A stretch of DNA of 13,801 nucleotides from the NCBI GenBank assembly GCA_023252015.1, contig JAHEXS010000020.1, positions 1 to 13,801 of the forward strand, in the 5' to 3' direction. This DNA is from Candidatus Nitrosotenuis sp. (GTDB taxonomy: Archaea > Thermoproteota > Nitrososphaeria > Nitrososphaerales > Nitrosopumilaceae). The notes below the pieces were generated by a model. It was given only the letters and a program-made list of their open reading frames with translations, did no database searches and was not told the DNA's origin. A program made the position numbers and the translations under genes. Shown in pieces: positions 1 through 6,307 of the stretch (the stretch's first letter is position 1; every line of letters starts with the position of its first letter).

Positions 1-545
1 TTTCCATAATCAAAGACGGAGTGCCAAACTACGCCACACGTATTTTTGTAAACGAGGATCTCAAGGTAGGAGTTTTTACGTCATATTTGACAATTAATGA
101 CCCGCATCATAGGTCATTTGCAAGAGTGATGTTAGGATGGGCAAAAAAACACAAATGTTCGCTAGTTGTCAGTAGCGCGCCAATAAAGGTTCAAAAAGAA
201 GATACAGATCAAGTAATTGCTGCAGGCAGTACGCCTGAGGCAAGAGAAAAGATCAAACGTGCTGGAATGACAGTATTGCAAAACGGTACCATACCAGGAA
301 TTCCAGGAGCATTGCTTAATGAAGGAATGCTAAGTGGTCAAGATGTAGCAGTTGTTCTAGTCGACATGGATGAATCAGGTCCTGATTTCAAGTCCAGCGT
401 ACGCCTTTGTTTGGCAATATCAAAGCTTTTGCCAGGAGTATCATGTGATCTTGGGTTAATGCAAAAACAGACAGAGATGGTAGAAAAAGAAATCAGAGAA
501 AGAGGAAAGGAAACAAGCGCCCTAAAAGAATCAATGTATGGCTAG
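1..545 (+). CDS. PAC2 family protein (proteasome assembly chaperone-like), 5' truncated
   Basis: The open frame runs in from the left edge (codons from base 3), so only the C-terminal ~180 residues are present and the true start is outside the window. An internal ATG-less stretch precedes Pro-Asn-Tyr-Ala; any start inside the window would be an artefact of the cut. The segments NEDLKVGVFTSY, SAPIKVQKED, GSTPEAREKIKRAG and NGTIPGIPGALLNEG resemble archaeal members of the PAC2 family, relatives of proteasome assembly chaperones (PbaA/PbaB in archaea). The C-terminus (about the last 35 residues) is a charged helix that could be coiled. The family acts in the cytosol as a scaffold for proteasome core assembly, though many archaeal paralogues are uncharacterised. 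The LysE-type gene begins 3 nt after the stop, so the two are probably co-transcribed. Family call is fairly sure; the exact role is inferred. Confidence 0.75.
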   Translation, partial: SIIKDGVPNYATRIFVNEDLKVGVFTSYLTINDPHHRSFARVMLGWAKKHKCSLVVSSAPIKVQKEDTDQVIAAGSTPEAREKIKRAGMTVLQNGTIPGIPGALLNEGMLSGQDVAVVLVDMDESGPDFKSSVRLCLAISKLLPGVSCDLGLMQKQTEMVEKEIRERGKETSALKESMYG

Positions 546-548
546 TAC

Positions 549-1160
549 ATGCAAGATTTTTTTCAGTTTGGTATTGCAGTAGTCATAATTTCAGCCTCGG
601 GTGTGATGTCACCGGGGCCATTATTTGTAGCGACAATTGCAAACGGCATAAAGCAGGGTGCAAAGGCAGGACTCAAGATAGCGCTAGGTCATACATTGGT
701 AGAATTGCCACTCGTTATTTCGATTGGATTTGGAATTTTGTCACTTGGGATAGTGCCACAGTTTAGGATTTTAATTAGTATTTTGGGTGCCCTGAGTCTT
801 TTTGGATTTGCAGGATTACAGATAAAGTCAATATTGAAAAACGATTCCATACAGCCCAAATCCAAATACGGTTCGTTTCTTACTGGCATACTTCTAACTG
901 GATTGAATCCGTTTTTTCTTATATGGTGGTTTACAATTGGGTTTAAGCTTATTTCGGATGCACTTTTGTTGTGGTCGATGTTGGGAATTTTGATAATGTT
1001 TGGCCTACACATCTGGATGGATTATGCATGGCTTGTTTTGGTTTCGTTTCTTTCTTCACGAGGGCGAGTGTTTCTTTCAAACAAGAGATACAAAACTTGC
1101 ATGATCGGGATTAATTTTATTCTGATTTATTTTGGAATATCATTTATTTTACAAGCCTAA
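549..1160 (+). CDS. LysE/RhtB-family amino-acid exporter
   Basis: This 203-residue, strongly hydrophobic protein has the usual length of the LysE/RhtB translocator superfamily and about six membrane segments. The family's N-terminal signature is present as MSPGPLF at residues 20-26, followed by the conserved glycine-rich stretch GAKAGLKIALGHTLVE. A second conserved block, TGLNPFFLIWW, lies in the middle, where family members have the Asn-Pro element of a central membrane helix. LysE-type proteins export amino acids or related small metabolites; the substrate here cannot be read from the sequence. The ATG is 3 nt after the stop of the upstream PAC2-family gene, so translation is probably coupled. 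Its TAA stop overlaps the TAG stop of the convergent small gene (1157-1160). The functional link with the PAC2 gene is unclear. Confidence 0.85.
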   Translation: MQDFFQFGIAVVIISASGVMSPGPLFVATIANGIKQGAKAGLKIALGHTLVELPLVISIGFGILSLGIVPQFRILISILGALSLFGFAGLQIKSILKNDSIQPKSKYGSFLTGILLTGLNPFFLIWWFTIGFKLISDALLLWSMLGILIMFGLHIWMDYAWLVLVSFLSSRGRVFLSNKRYKTCMIGINFILIYFGISFILQA

Positions 1161-1390
1161 CCACAATCAACAATATCAAATTCTGTTTTGCATTCAGTGT
1201 TCAAATTTATGATTTTGTCCACTAAAATCATGCATTGTTGTGGATCTTGTAATTTTTTGTACTCTTCAATTTCCGACATTATTGAGAGCTGCCTTAATGA
1301 GCAAGAATCAAATGTTTGAATCAAAGCAAGGCCCGCAGTTACAGAAATGCCGATTATAATAGCAAATTTCCTATTCTTTTGTAATGTCAA
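1157..1390 (-). CDS. Small membrane-anchored protein with four cysteines, unknown function
   Basis: This is a 77-residue frame starting with TTG inside the last 20 nt of albA. The N-terminus is basic (QKNRK), followed by one hydrophobic segment at about residues 9-25 (FAIIIGISVTAGLALI) and then a polar domain of about 50 residues with Cys at 30, 53, 67 and 76. This suggests either a signal anchor with an extracytoplasmic, possibly disulfide-bonded domain, or a cleaved export signal. I do not recognise the family. There is no good Shine-Dalgarno sequence before the TTG, and the overlap with albA suggests translational coupling. A later ATG (residue 38) would remove the membrane segment and is less attractive. 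The protein-like pattern of a clean signal-anchor and spaced cysteines supports a real gene, but evidence is moderate. Confidence 0.5.
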   Translation of the reverse strand: MTLQKNRKFAIIIGISVTAGLALIQTFDSCSLRQLSIMSEIEEYKKLQDPQQCMILVDKIINLNTECKTEFDIVDCG

Positions 1391-1760
1391 TTTCTATTGT
1401 GGAAACGTTTCTTGTTTTTCCATCTTGCGATAAGAGCGAGTCAGATGCAATACGAACGTCTTTTATTTTGTATCCCACAGTATTCATCCTCTTTACAATC
1501 ATTTGAGATACATCAACTGCTTGTGTGATTCTCTGGCCTCTTGCCTTTATTGTCACAAATGATTGTGTTGAAAGCTGCGTTAGTGTAGCAGTAACATAAG
1601 TCATAATTGGCTTTGTTCCAACAAAAATCACATCACGTGTCTTTCTTGAAGTATCTTCTACGTCTTCAGATTTTGTTTCGTCTACTGTGTCAGCGTCATC
1701 TTTGAGTTTTTGTGATTCTGTAAAGATTTCTTCGGCTTCAGTAGGTGTGTCTTCGCTCAT
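1371..1760 (-). CDS. albA: Alba-family DNA/RNA-binding chromatin protein
   Basis: Residues ~42-129 are a typical Alba domain: VIFVGTKPIMTYVTA carries the conserved Lys of the family's N-terminal loop (Lys16 in Sulfolobus Alba), followed by IKARGQRITQAVDVSQMIVKR and a C-terminal strand pair. Alba dimers coat DNA and also bind RNA in archaea. The first ~40 residues are an extra acidic, low-complexity extension (SEDTPTEAEE... and SEDVEDTSRK), absent from the ~90-residue classical Alba and probably disordered. The ATG at 1760 gives 129 residues. A TATA-like element at about 1796-1803 on the minus strand would place transcription start near 1773, leaving a short leader. The downstream small membrane gene overlaps its 3' end by 20 nt. 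Confidence 0.88.
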   Translation of the reverse strand: MSEDTPTEAEEIFTESQKLKDDADTVDETKSEDVEDTSRKTRDVIFVGTKPIMTYVTATLTQLSTQSFVTIKARGQRITQAVDVSQMIVKRMNTVGYKIKDVRIASDSLLSQDGKTRNVSTIEIDITKE

Positions 1761-1800
1761 TTTGTTTTGGCCTTAGGTTGTTCCGTCCTTCTGCGTTTAT

Positions 1801-2058
1801 TTAATGTTTAATGTTTTCTTTTTGAATATAATTTTCTATAATTGTTTCAATCTCGTCTGGACTGGAACATGTTTTAACAGATTCGACCAAATCCTTTTCT
1901 TCAACTTCATAACAGTTAAGAAATTCCTGATCGTCTTTGTAGACTAAAATCACCTTATCATTATGAATGCAGTAATACATTTTTTCTTTTTCCATGTTTT
2001 CAGGCTTCATTTTGATGCCATTTTCGTCAATAGATAATGGATAAACCACAACTATCAA
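1801..2058 (-). CDS. Unknown acidic protein of 82-85 residues
   Basis: The longest frame starts at TTG 2058 (85 aa). A TATA-like element on the minus strand at 2071-2078 sits 21 nt before an in-frame GTG at 2049, the spacing seen for other apparently leaderless genes here, so the start is more likely GTG 2049 (82 aa). An ATG at Met-17 or Met-22 is also possible. The protein is Lys/Glu-rich and soluble, with a predicted beta-rich middle (MYYCIHNDKVILVYKDDQEF) and a C-terminal helix (SSPDEIETIIENYIQKENI). It has three Cys residues without a CxxC pair. I do not recognise the family. It ends next to the promoter region of albA, on the same strand, and is divergent from the DNA polymerase IV gene. 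Confidence 0.6.
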   Translation of the reverse strand: MIVVVYPLSIDENGIKMKPENMEKEKMYYCIHNDKVILVYKDDQEFLNCYEVEEKDLVESVKTCSSPDEIETIIENYIQKENIKH

Positions 2059-2096
2059 TGCGTGTATCGATATTTAGATTCTTAGAATGATTCGAT

Positions 2097-2104
2097 ATTA
2101 TAAT
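2097..2104 (+). promoter_or_regulatory. TATA-box-like element of DNA polymerase IV gene
   Basis: The box ATTATAAT lies 26 nt before the ATG at 2131. In archaea transcription begins about 25 nt after the TATA centre, so the transcript would start at or within a few nt of the ATG. No Shine-Dalgarno sequence is visible. Confidence 0.55.
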
Positions 2105-2130
2105 AAGGATTTTTTTCCATACAATACATC

Positions 2131-3225
2131 ATGACAGAAAGAATCGTGCTTCATGTTGATTTTGATTATTTCTTTGCCCAGTGTGAAGAGATCAGGAATT
2201 CCAATCTAAGAACAAAACCTATTGCAGTTTGTATATTTTCGGATAGGGGTGGGGATAGTGGTGCGATAGCAACTGCGAATTACATTGCAAGAAAATATGG
2301 TGTAAAATCCGGCATGCCAATTAAATTCGCAAAAGCCAGACTAAAACAGATGGCAGACGCTGTTTTTTTGCCAGCAGATTTTTCGTATTATTCAGATATT
2401 TCCGAAAAGGCAATGGATATAATGAAAAATCATGCAGACATTTTTGAATACGTAGGAAAGGATGAAGCCTATCTTGATGTGTCAAAAAGAACACAAAACA
2501 GTTTCAAAAATGCAAGTCATCTTGCTCAACAACTCAAAAACCAGATAAGACAAGAAATCAAAATGACATGTTCAGTTGGCGTATCTCCCAACAAACTTGT
2601 TTCAAAAATCGCTTCAAACCATAAAAAACCTGATGGGTTAACCGTAATAGAAGCACAAAATGTAGAATCGTTTTTGGGACCACTCAAAGTAAGCGATATT
2701 CCAGGAATAGGCAAAGTTACGGAAGAAAAATTTCACGAAATGAATCTAAGTACAATTGAAGAATTACGCAAAGTTGACATTTTTACTCTAAACAAAATGT
2801 TTGGTCGAAAGATTTCCCTATACATTTACAATGCCGCAAGAGGAATAGATGACGAACCAGTAGCTGCAAGACAGCCAACCATACAGTACAGCAGAATAGT
2901 CACACTAAAAGAAGATTCAAAGAATTTAGATTTTCTTGCAAACAGTCTTGAAGAAATATGTGCCGATGTTCATGAGACTGCGGTTAAAAATAAGAAGATG
3001 TTCAAATCAGTCGGAATCCAATTTGTGCAGTCGGATTTATCAAGCAAAACAAAGTCGAGAATGCTAAAAAACCCAACAGTTAGTCTTGATGAATTAAAAA
3101 AGACTGCATATCAGCTGCTAGAAGAAGCGCTGATTGACCAAACATTGAATGTCAGGAGATTGGGGGTAAAAATTTCAGAACTCTCAGATTTACAAGGTCA
3201 GAGCTCACTTACTAATTTCTTTTAA
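2131..3225 (+). CDS. dinB: DNA polymerase IV (Y-family translesion polymerase, Dpo4/Dbh type)
   Basis: The protein has 364 residues, close to the ~350 of Sulfolobus Dpo4. The N-terminal palm has the metal-binding motif HVDFDYFFAQ at residues 8-17, and the second catalytic motif is KDEAYLD (about residues 110-116). The Y-family SVGVSPNKLVSKIAS block (about 147-161) and the helix-hairpin-helix thumb VSDIPGIGKVTEEKF (about 187-201) follow, then the little-finger domain from ~245. The last eight residues, QSSLTNFF, match a PCNA-interacting (PIP) motif Q-x-x-[ILM]-x-x-F-F, as in archaeal Dpo4. It performs low-fidelity bypass of damaged template bases, recruited by the sliding clamp. It is a single-gene unit with its own TATA box, and its TAA overlaps the stop of the convergent archaeosortase-like gene. 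Confidence 0.96.
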   Translation: MTERIVLHVDFDYFFAQCEEIRNSNLRTKPIAVCIFSDRGGDSGAIATANYIARKYGVKSGMPIKFAKARLKQMADAVFLPADFSYYSDISEKAMDIMKNHADIFEYVGKDEAYLDVSKRTQNSFKNASHLAQQLKNQIRQEIKMTCSVGVSPNKLVSKIASNHKKPDGLTVIEAQNVESFLGPLKVSDIPGIGKVTEEKFHEMNLSTIEELRKVDIFTLNKMFGRKISLYIYNAARGIDDEPVAARQPTIQYSRIVTLKEDSKNLDFLANSLEEICADVHETAVKNKKMFKSVGIQFVQSDLSSKTKSRMLKNPTVSLDELKKTAYQLLEEALIDQTLNVRRLGVKISELSDLQGQSSLTNFF

Positions 3226-4139
3226 GCTGCAAGTCGCTTCATTCGTTTTGTTTCAATTGAGGTCACAATAAGTAAGAATATGAAAATCCAAGGAAGAAAC
3301 ATTATTTCACCTGCAACGCCATGGAATTCCTCAAACTTGCTTGGATCAGTTGAAACCTTGAGTACGAATACAGATAGCGAGAATATTCTGATCATGTTTA
3401 CACCAATTGTTCCAAGTATCCCAATGACAAAATATGCCACCTTGCGTTTTCGCTCTATGTTCATCTTTAGCAAAAACGCCATCATGACAAGCGAGTAAAT
3501 TATAATGCTGTGAACTCCGGCGGATGGCCAAAATACTTGCAGTGCCATTGGTCCATGCTCTCCTCTGAGCAGCATCAGATTTTCTTTAGCAAACGCAGTT
3601 CCAAGATGCAGTTGGTTGATTATCCAAACATTTGCTTTTACTAAATATGGGACCACGTATTGGAGTGGCCCAAGTGTATCATATGGAAAGAATGCGTCAA
3701 GAGACAGAATTGCTGCACTGCCACTAAGAAAGATTGGTCCGGCAGGAGAGATGCGTATCCATTTTTTGCCAAACAGTATACTGACTACTGCAATCAAAAA
3801 TATTGCCATAATGATAAAGTCCCACATCCATGTCCACGAATCCACCAAATGGACGTTAAACTGAGGTGCCGCCTTTACAAGATAGTCCTTTAGGCCATGT
3901 TCACGCATCACAAGATAAGCAATGGCTGCACCGGCAAGCGGAATTGTCGCAAGAACTCTTTTTTTAGACACTTGGAGTTTGATCCCAATTAACTCTGCCA
4001 CAATGAATGCCATTGCAAAAAGAAATCCTCCTCGCCCTTGGTTCCAGCTTAGGCTAAACGTGTTAGGATATACTACAAGGGCAAACAATACAGGACTAAC
4101 AATTATTATAATTGCAAGAAGGAGAGTTTTATTTTGCAA
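3222..4139 (-). CDS. Archaeosortase/exosortase-family membrane protein with Ser in place of the catalytic Cys
   Basis: This 305-residue protein has roughly eight hydrophobic segments. Its C-terminal half has the exosortase/archaeosortase layout: WPSAGVHS at 204-211 where family members have a Cys-Ser-Gly element, then N248-x-x-R251 (NMIRIFSL), then H273 in EEFHGVAGE. These are the positions of the proposed Cys-Arg-His active site. Here the first position is Ser206, so the set would be Ser-Arg-His. Known family members are thought to cleave or transfer the C-terminal sorting tail of surface proteins at the membrane. Thaumarchaeal relatives form their own group; I cannot say from sequence alone whether Ser is the rule in it. 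The start is TTG, supported by a TATA-like box 22 nt upstream (4162-4169). No protein in this window carries an obvious C-terminal sorting signal. Confidence 0.78.
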   Translation of the reverse strand: MQNKTLLLAIIIIVSPVLFALVVYPNTFSLSWNQGRGGFLFAMAFIVAELIGIKLQVSKKRVLATIPLAGAAIAYLVMREHGLKDYLVKAAPQFNVHLVDSWTWMWDFIIMAIFLIAVVSILFGKKWIRISPAGPIFLSGSAAILSLDAFFPYDTLGPLQYVVPYLVKANVWIINQLHLGTAFAKENLMLLRGEHGPMALQVFWPSAGVHSIIIYSLVMMAFLLKMNIERKRKVAYFVIGILGTIGVNMIRIFSLSVFVLKVSTDPSKFEEFHGVAGEIMFLPWIFIFLLIVTSIETKRMKRLAA

Positions 4140-4161
4140 CAGGATTTGTGAAACTCCAATG

Positions 4162-4169
4162 AATAAAAA
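4162..4169 (-). promoter_or_regulatory. TATA-like element of archaeosortase-like gene
   Basis: On the minus strand this reads TTTTTATT and ends 22 nt before the TTG start at 4139, which suggests a leaderless transcript and decides the non-ATG start. It argues that this gene has its own promoter and need not depend on the coiled-coil gene upstream. Confidence 0.45.
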
Positions 4170-4200
4170 CTAAGCAATTGTAGAGTAGATTTTTGTAGAA

Positions 4201-4746
4201 TTATTTTTTCTTTATAGTCAGAGTCTTTTGTATCTCATTTATGCCGCTAATGAATTTTTGTTTTGCATCATATTCATTTGAGACTTTAACTATTATTTCA
4301 GACGATGAAAGCAACACGTCTTTTACAACTAATGGTGTACTCAAGCCAAGTAGCTCCCCAAGAAAATCAAACAAATTCTGAAATTTTGCTGAATCGCGGT
4401 AATGGAACAAGGTGTTTCCGTCCCGGAACACAGGTCTTGGATCAAGCGGTATTACCAATTCGGGGGAACTCATTTCGGTAATGAATGTGTCAGTGTCTTT
4501 TTTGATTGAGGTTGCAAGTTGATCTTTTTGCGATTCAAGGCTTTGTTTCATTTTTTCTAATTGTTCCATTTGGTCTTCATATTGGACGCCTATCATTTTT
4601 GCAAACGTCGACTCGGTTGGCTTTTTTAGAGGCAGCTCATGGAGTCGCATGTTCACTGATTTTAGCTCCTCATCTACCTGGCATAGATTAACTCGCTCAG
4701 ACTTGACTCTTTTTGCCAAATCTTCTAAAAAATTGAAATCAGCCAT
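4201..4746 (-). CDS. Coiled-coil protein coupled to the tubulin/FtsZ-like gene, unknown function
   Basis: This is a 181-residue soluble protein with no membrane segment. Residues ~5-38 and ~52-88 are rich in heptad-like hydrophobic spacing with many Lys/Glu/Gln (for example DQMEQLEKMKQSLESQKDQ), consistent with an antiparallel or split coiled coil. Residues ~95-178 look like a small alpha/beta domain (PELVIPLDPRPVFRDG, FQNLFDFLGELLGL, SSSEIIVKVS). I do not recognise the family. Its ATG lies 14 nt after the stop of the GTPase gene, with a weak AGGT Shine-Dalgarno-like match in the gap, so the two are almost certainly one transcript. Coiled-coil proteins encoded beside tubulin-superfamily GTPases often bind or anchor the filament; that role here is inference from position only. 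Confidence 0.8.
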   Translation of the reverse strand: MADFNFLEDLAKRVKSERVNLCQVDEELKSVNMRLHELPLKKPTESTFAKMIGVQYEDQMEQLEKMKQSLESQKDQLATSIKKDTDTFITEMSSPELVIPLDPRPVFRDGNTLFHYRDSAKFQNLFDFLGELLGLSTPLVVKDVLLSSSEIIVKVSNEYDAKQKFISGINEIQKTLTIKKK

Positions 4747-4760
4747 AATTGTAACCTGGT

Positions 4761-6152
4761 TCAGCTAAACTGGTGCACGACATCCATCAGGCTTTGTTTA
4801 AAGTTCTCTGTGGTCAGTCCCCATTTGCCGTACTCATCCTTGTATGCATCCCAAGATTCCTCTGCCTCACGTGCAATATCTAGAATCTTTGGACCAATCG
4901 CCTTGGTGTTGACAAATATTGTGACGTTTGCCTGTTCTTTATCCAAGATTGGAATCTTGACAAATATCATTCTTGAATCCTCAATGTTGAATCTTTCTTT
5001 GATTACTCGTTTGAGAACTTCTCTTTCTTTGATATCAAATTCGCCTTTTACTTTAACTAATACACAGCACGAATCCTTTGGCCCACCATGGTTTCGAACA
5101 TCGGCGTCATCAATGTCAAACAGTAACGCATCTTGTTTTTTGTTAATATTATCAATGATAGAGTCCATCGTGTTGTGTTTGTTGCCAGCTAGTTGGTCTA
5201 GGCTCCATTGATCTTCATCAGGTAACACGGGTATAGTCCATGGAACTGCAAACTTGGGGCGTTTTGTTGCAAGCCATGTCCTATAGTTGGACATGTCCCA
5301 TTCTGTTTCTCGTGCAAACGAGGATATGAACATGGATATCGCATTTGCTGCAATCAGGTTCATTCCCTTGTAGTCCTTCCATCCAACTTCGTGTTCTTTT
5401 GGAAGATCGTCAATAATAGACGGTATTTTTTCAACTCGTTTTTCAAACTTGTGTGCAATCTCCCTTAGTCGTTTATTTGAAAACAGAATGGAGCAATCGC
5501 TGAACTTGATTTGATATTCAAGGTTCATCACTATGTTAATTGCAGCAGCCTCTAAAATCACTGGGTCCCAGCCAAACTCTGGAAGCAGCCCCAATGTTGC
5601 AATTGTAGCATGTTCTTTTGTGTTACTTCGAATAAACTCGATAAACGAGCACGCAAAAGAGCTTCCAGTTCCACCACCCATCGCAAACGGTACTGTGTAT
5701 CCCCTGACAGGTTCTGGTGATAACGCAGACAATTGTTTTGTAAAATCCCACTTTTGGGTTATTTCATTTTTGAATCTAGAGTGCCCTTCTGCCCAGTTTC
5801 TTGCAGCACCTCCTGCTCCATGAATGACATGTTTGTCACGCAGAGCAAAAAGGTCAGGATATGATTGTAAAATAAGATTAGCGGCCCTTGGATCAAGGTC
5901 GACTAGCAACGCTCTTGGAATTAATGGGGTTTCTCCACCGACATAGGATCCCGGAAAACGTAAAATTGTACTACCGTATCTTTTTAGAATTCTCGATTCA
6001 TCTTTGCTATCTTTTAGAACAGGTTTTAGCGGGTCTGCGCCTACATCGAGCAATAACCTTCGATATGATTCCGCTCCAAGGCCTATGCCACAGTGACCAA
6101 AGCAGGTCATCAGTACTGGCGCTGGTGGGAGCGGTGCTGTACCTTGTGCCAT
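4761..6152 (-). CDS. Tubulin/FtsZ-superfamily GTPase (thaumarchaeal FtsZ-like or artubulin-like)
   Basis: The 463-residue protein has the tubulin nucleotide-binding motifs in order: T1-like GHCGIGLG (19-26; tubulin has GQCGNQIG), PRALLVDLDP (79-88), the T3-like GAGGAARNWAEGH (112-124; tubulin has GQSGAGNNWAKGH), and the signature GGGTGSS (159-165; the last Gly of GGGTGSG is Ser). Residues 214-233 correspond to tubulin's DETYCIDNEAL region, and 260-280 to helix H8's approach. The T7 loop, which supplies the catalytic acid in FtsZ and alpha-tubulin, is not clearly conserved: around 281-289 only Asp286 is a candidate. Family members polymerise with GTP in the cytosol. Thaumarchaea have a divergent FtsZ-like protein although they divide with Cdv proteins, and some encode artubulin; I cannot separate the two without a tree. 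The C-terminal ~100 residues include acidic Trp-containing helices (SWDAYKDEYGKWG). The ATG at 6152 has a TATA-like box 22 nt upstream. Confidence 0.9.
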   Translation of the reverse strand: MAQGTAPLPPAPVLMTCFGHCGIGLGAESYRRLLLDVGADPLKPVLKDSKDESRILKRYGSTILRFPGSYVGGETPLIPRALLVDLDPRAANLILQSYPDLFALRDKHVIHGAGGAARNWAEGHSRFKNEITQKWDFTKQLSALSPEPVRGYTVPFAMGGGTGSSFACSFIEFIRSNTKEHATIATLGLLPEFGWDPVILEAAAINIVMNLEYQIKFSDCSILFSNKRLREIAHKFEKRVEKIPSIIDDLPKEHEVGWKDYKGMNLIAANAISMFISSFARETEWDMSNYRTWLATKRPKFAVPWTIPVLPDEDQWSLDQLAGNKHNTMDSIIDNINKKQDALLFDIDDADVRNHGGPKDSCCVLVKVKGEFDIKEREVLKRVIKERFNIEDSRMIFVKIPILDKEQANVTIFVNTKAIGPKILDIAREAEESWDAYKDEYGKWGLTTENFKQSLMDVVHQFS

Positions 6153-6174
6153 AATTACACCATGGTTTGTTTAG

Positions 6175-6182
6175 ACTTTAAC
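6175..6182 (-). promoter_or_regulatory. TATA-like element of tubulin/FtsZ-like gene
   Basis: On the minus strand this reads GTTAAAGT and ends 22 nt before the ATG at 6152. It suggests that the GTPase and the coiled-coil gene form a transcription unit separate from nreA, with a leaderless start. The rest of the 6153-6307 gap is AT-rich and shows nothing further that I can name. Confidence 0.5.
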
Positions 6183-6307
6183 CAAGCAGTGTAACAAAGT
6201 AAAGTTCCTACTTGATCGTTGTAGACATTTGTCCAAATCATGACTACGCTATAGACTGTTTTGCATTTAAGATTTAAGAAGAATTCATACTAATATCAGG
6301 TAGATTT

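Noticed and set aside
3280..4173. Several plus-strand frames of 70-83 codons opposite the archaeosortase-like gene
   Set aside because: They are antisense shadows of a clear membrane-protein gene with conserved family motifs.
4810..6154. Plus-strand frames of up to 133 codons opposite the tubulin/FtsZ-like gene
   Set aside because: They are antisense to a gene with unmistakable GTPase motifs and show no family features or promoters.
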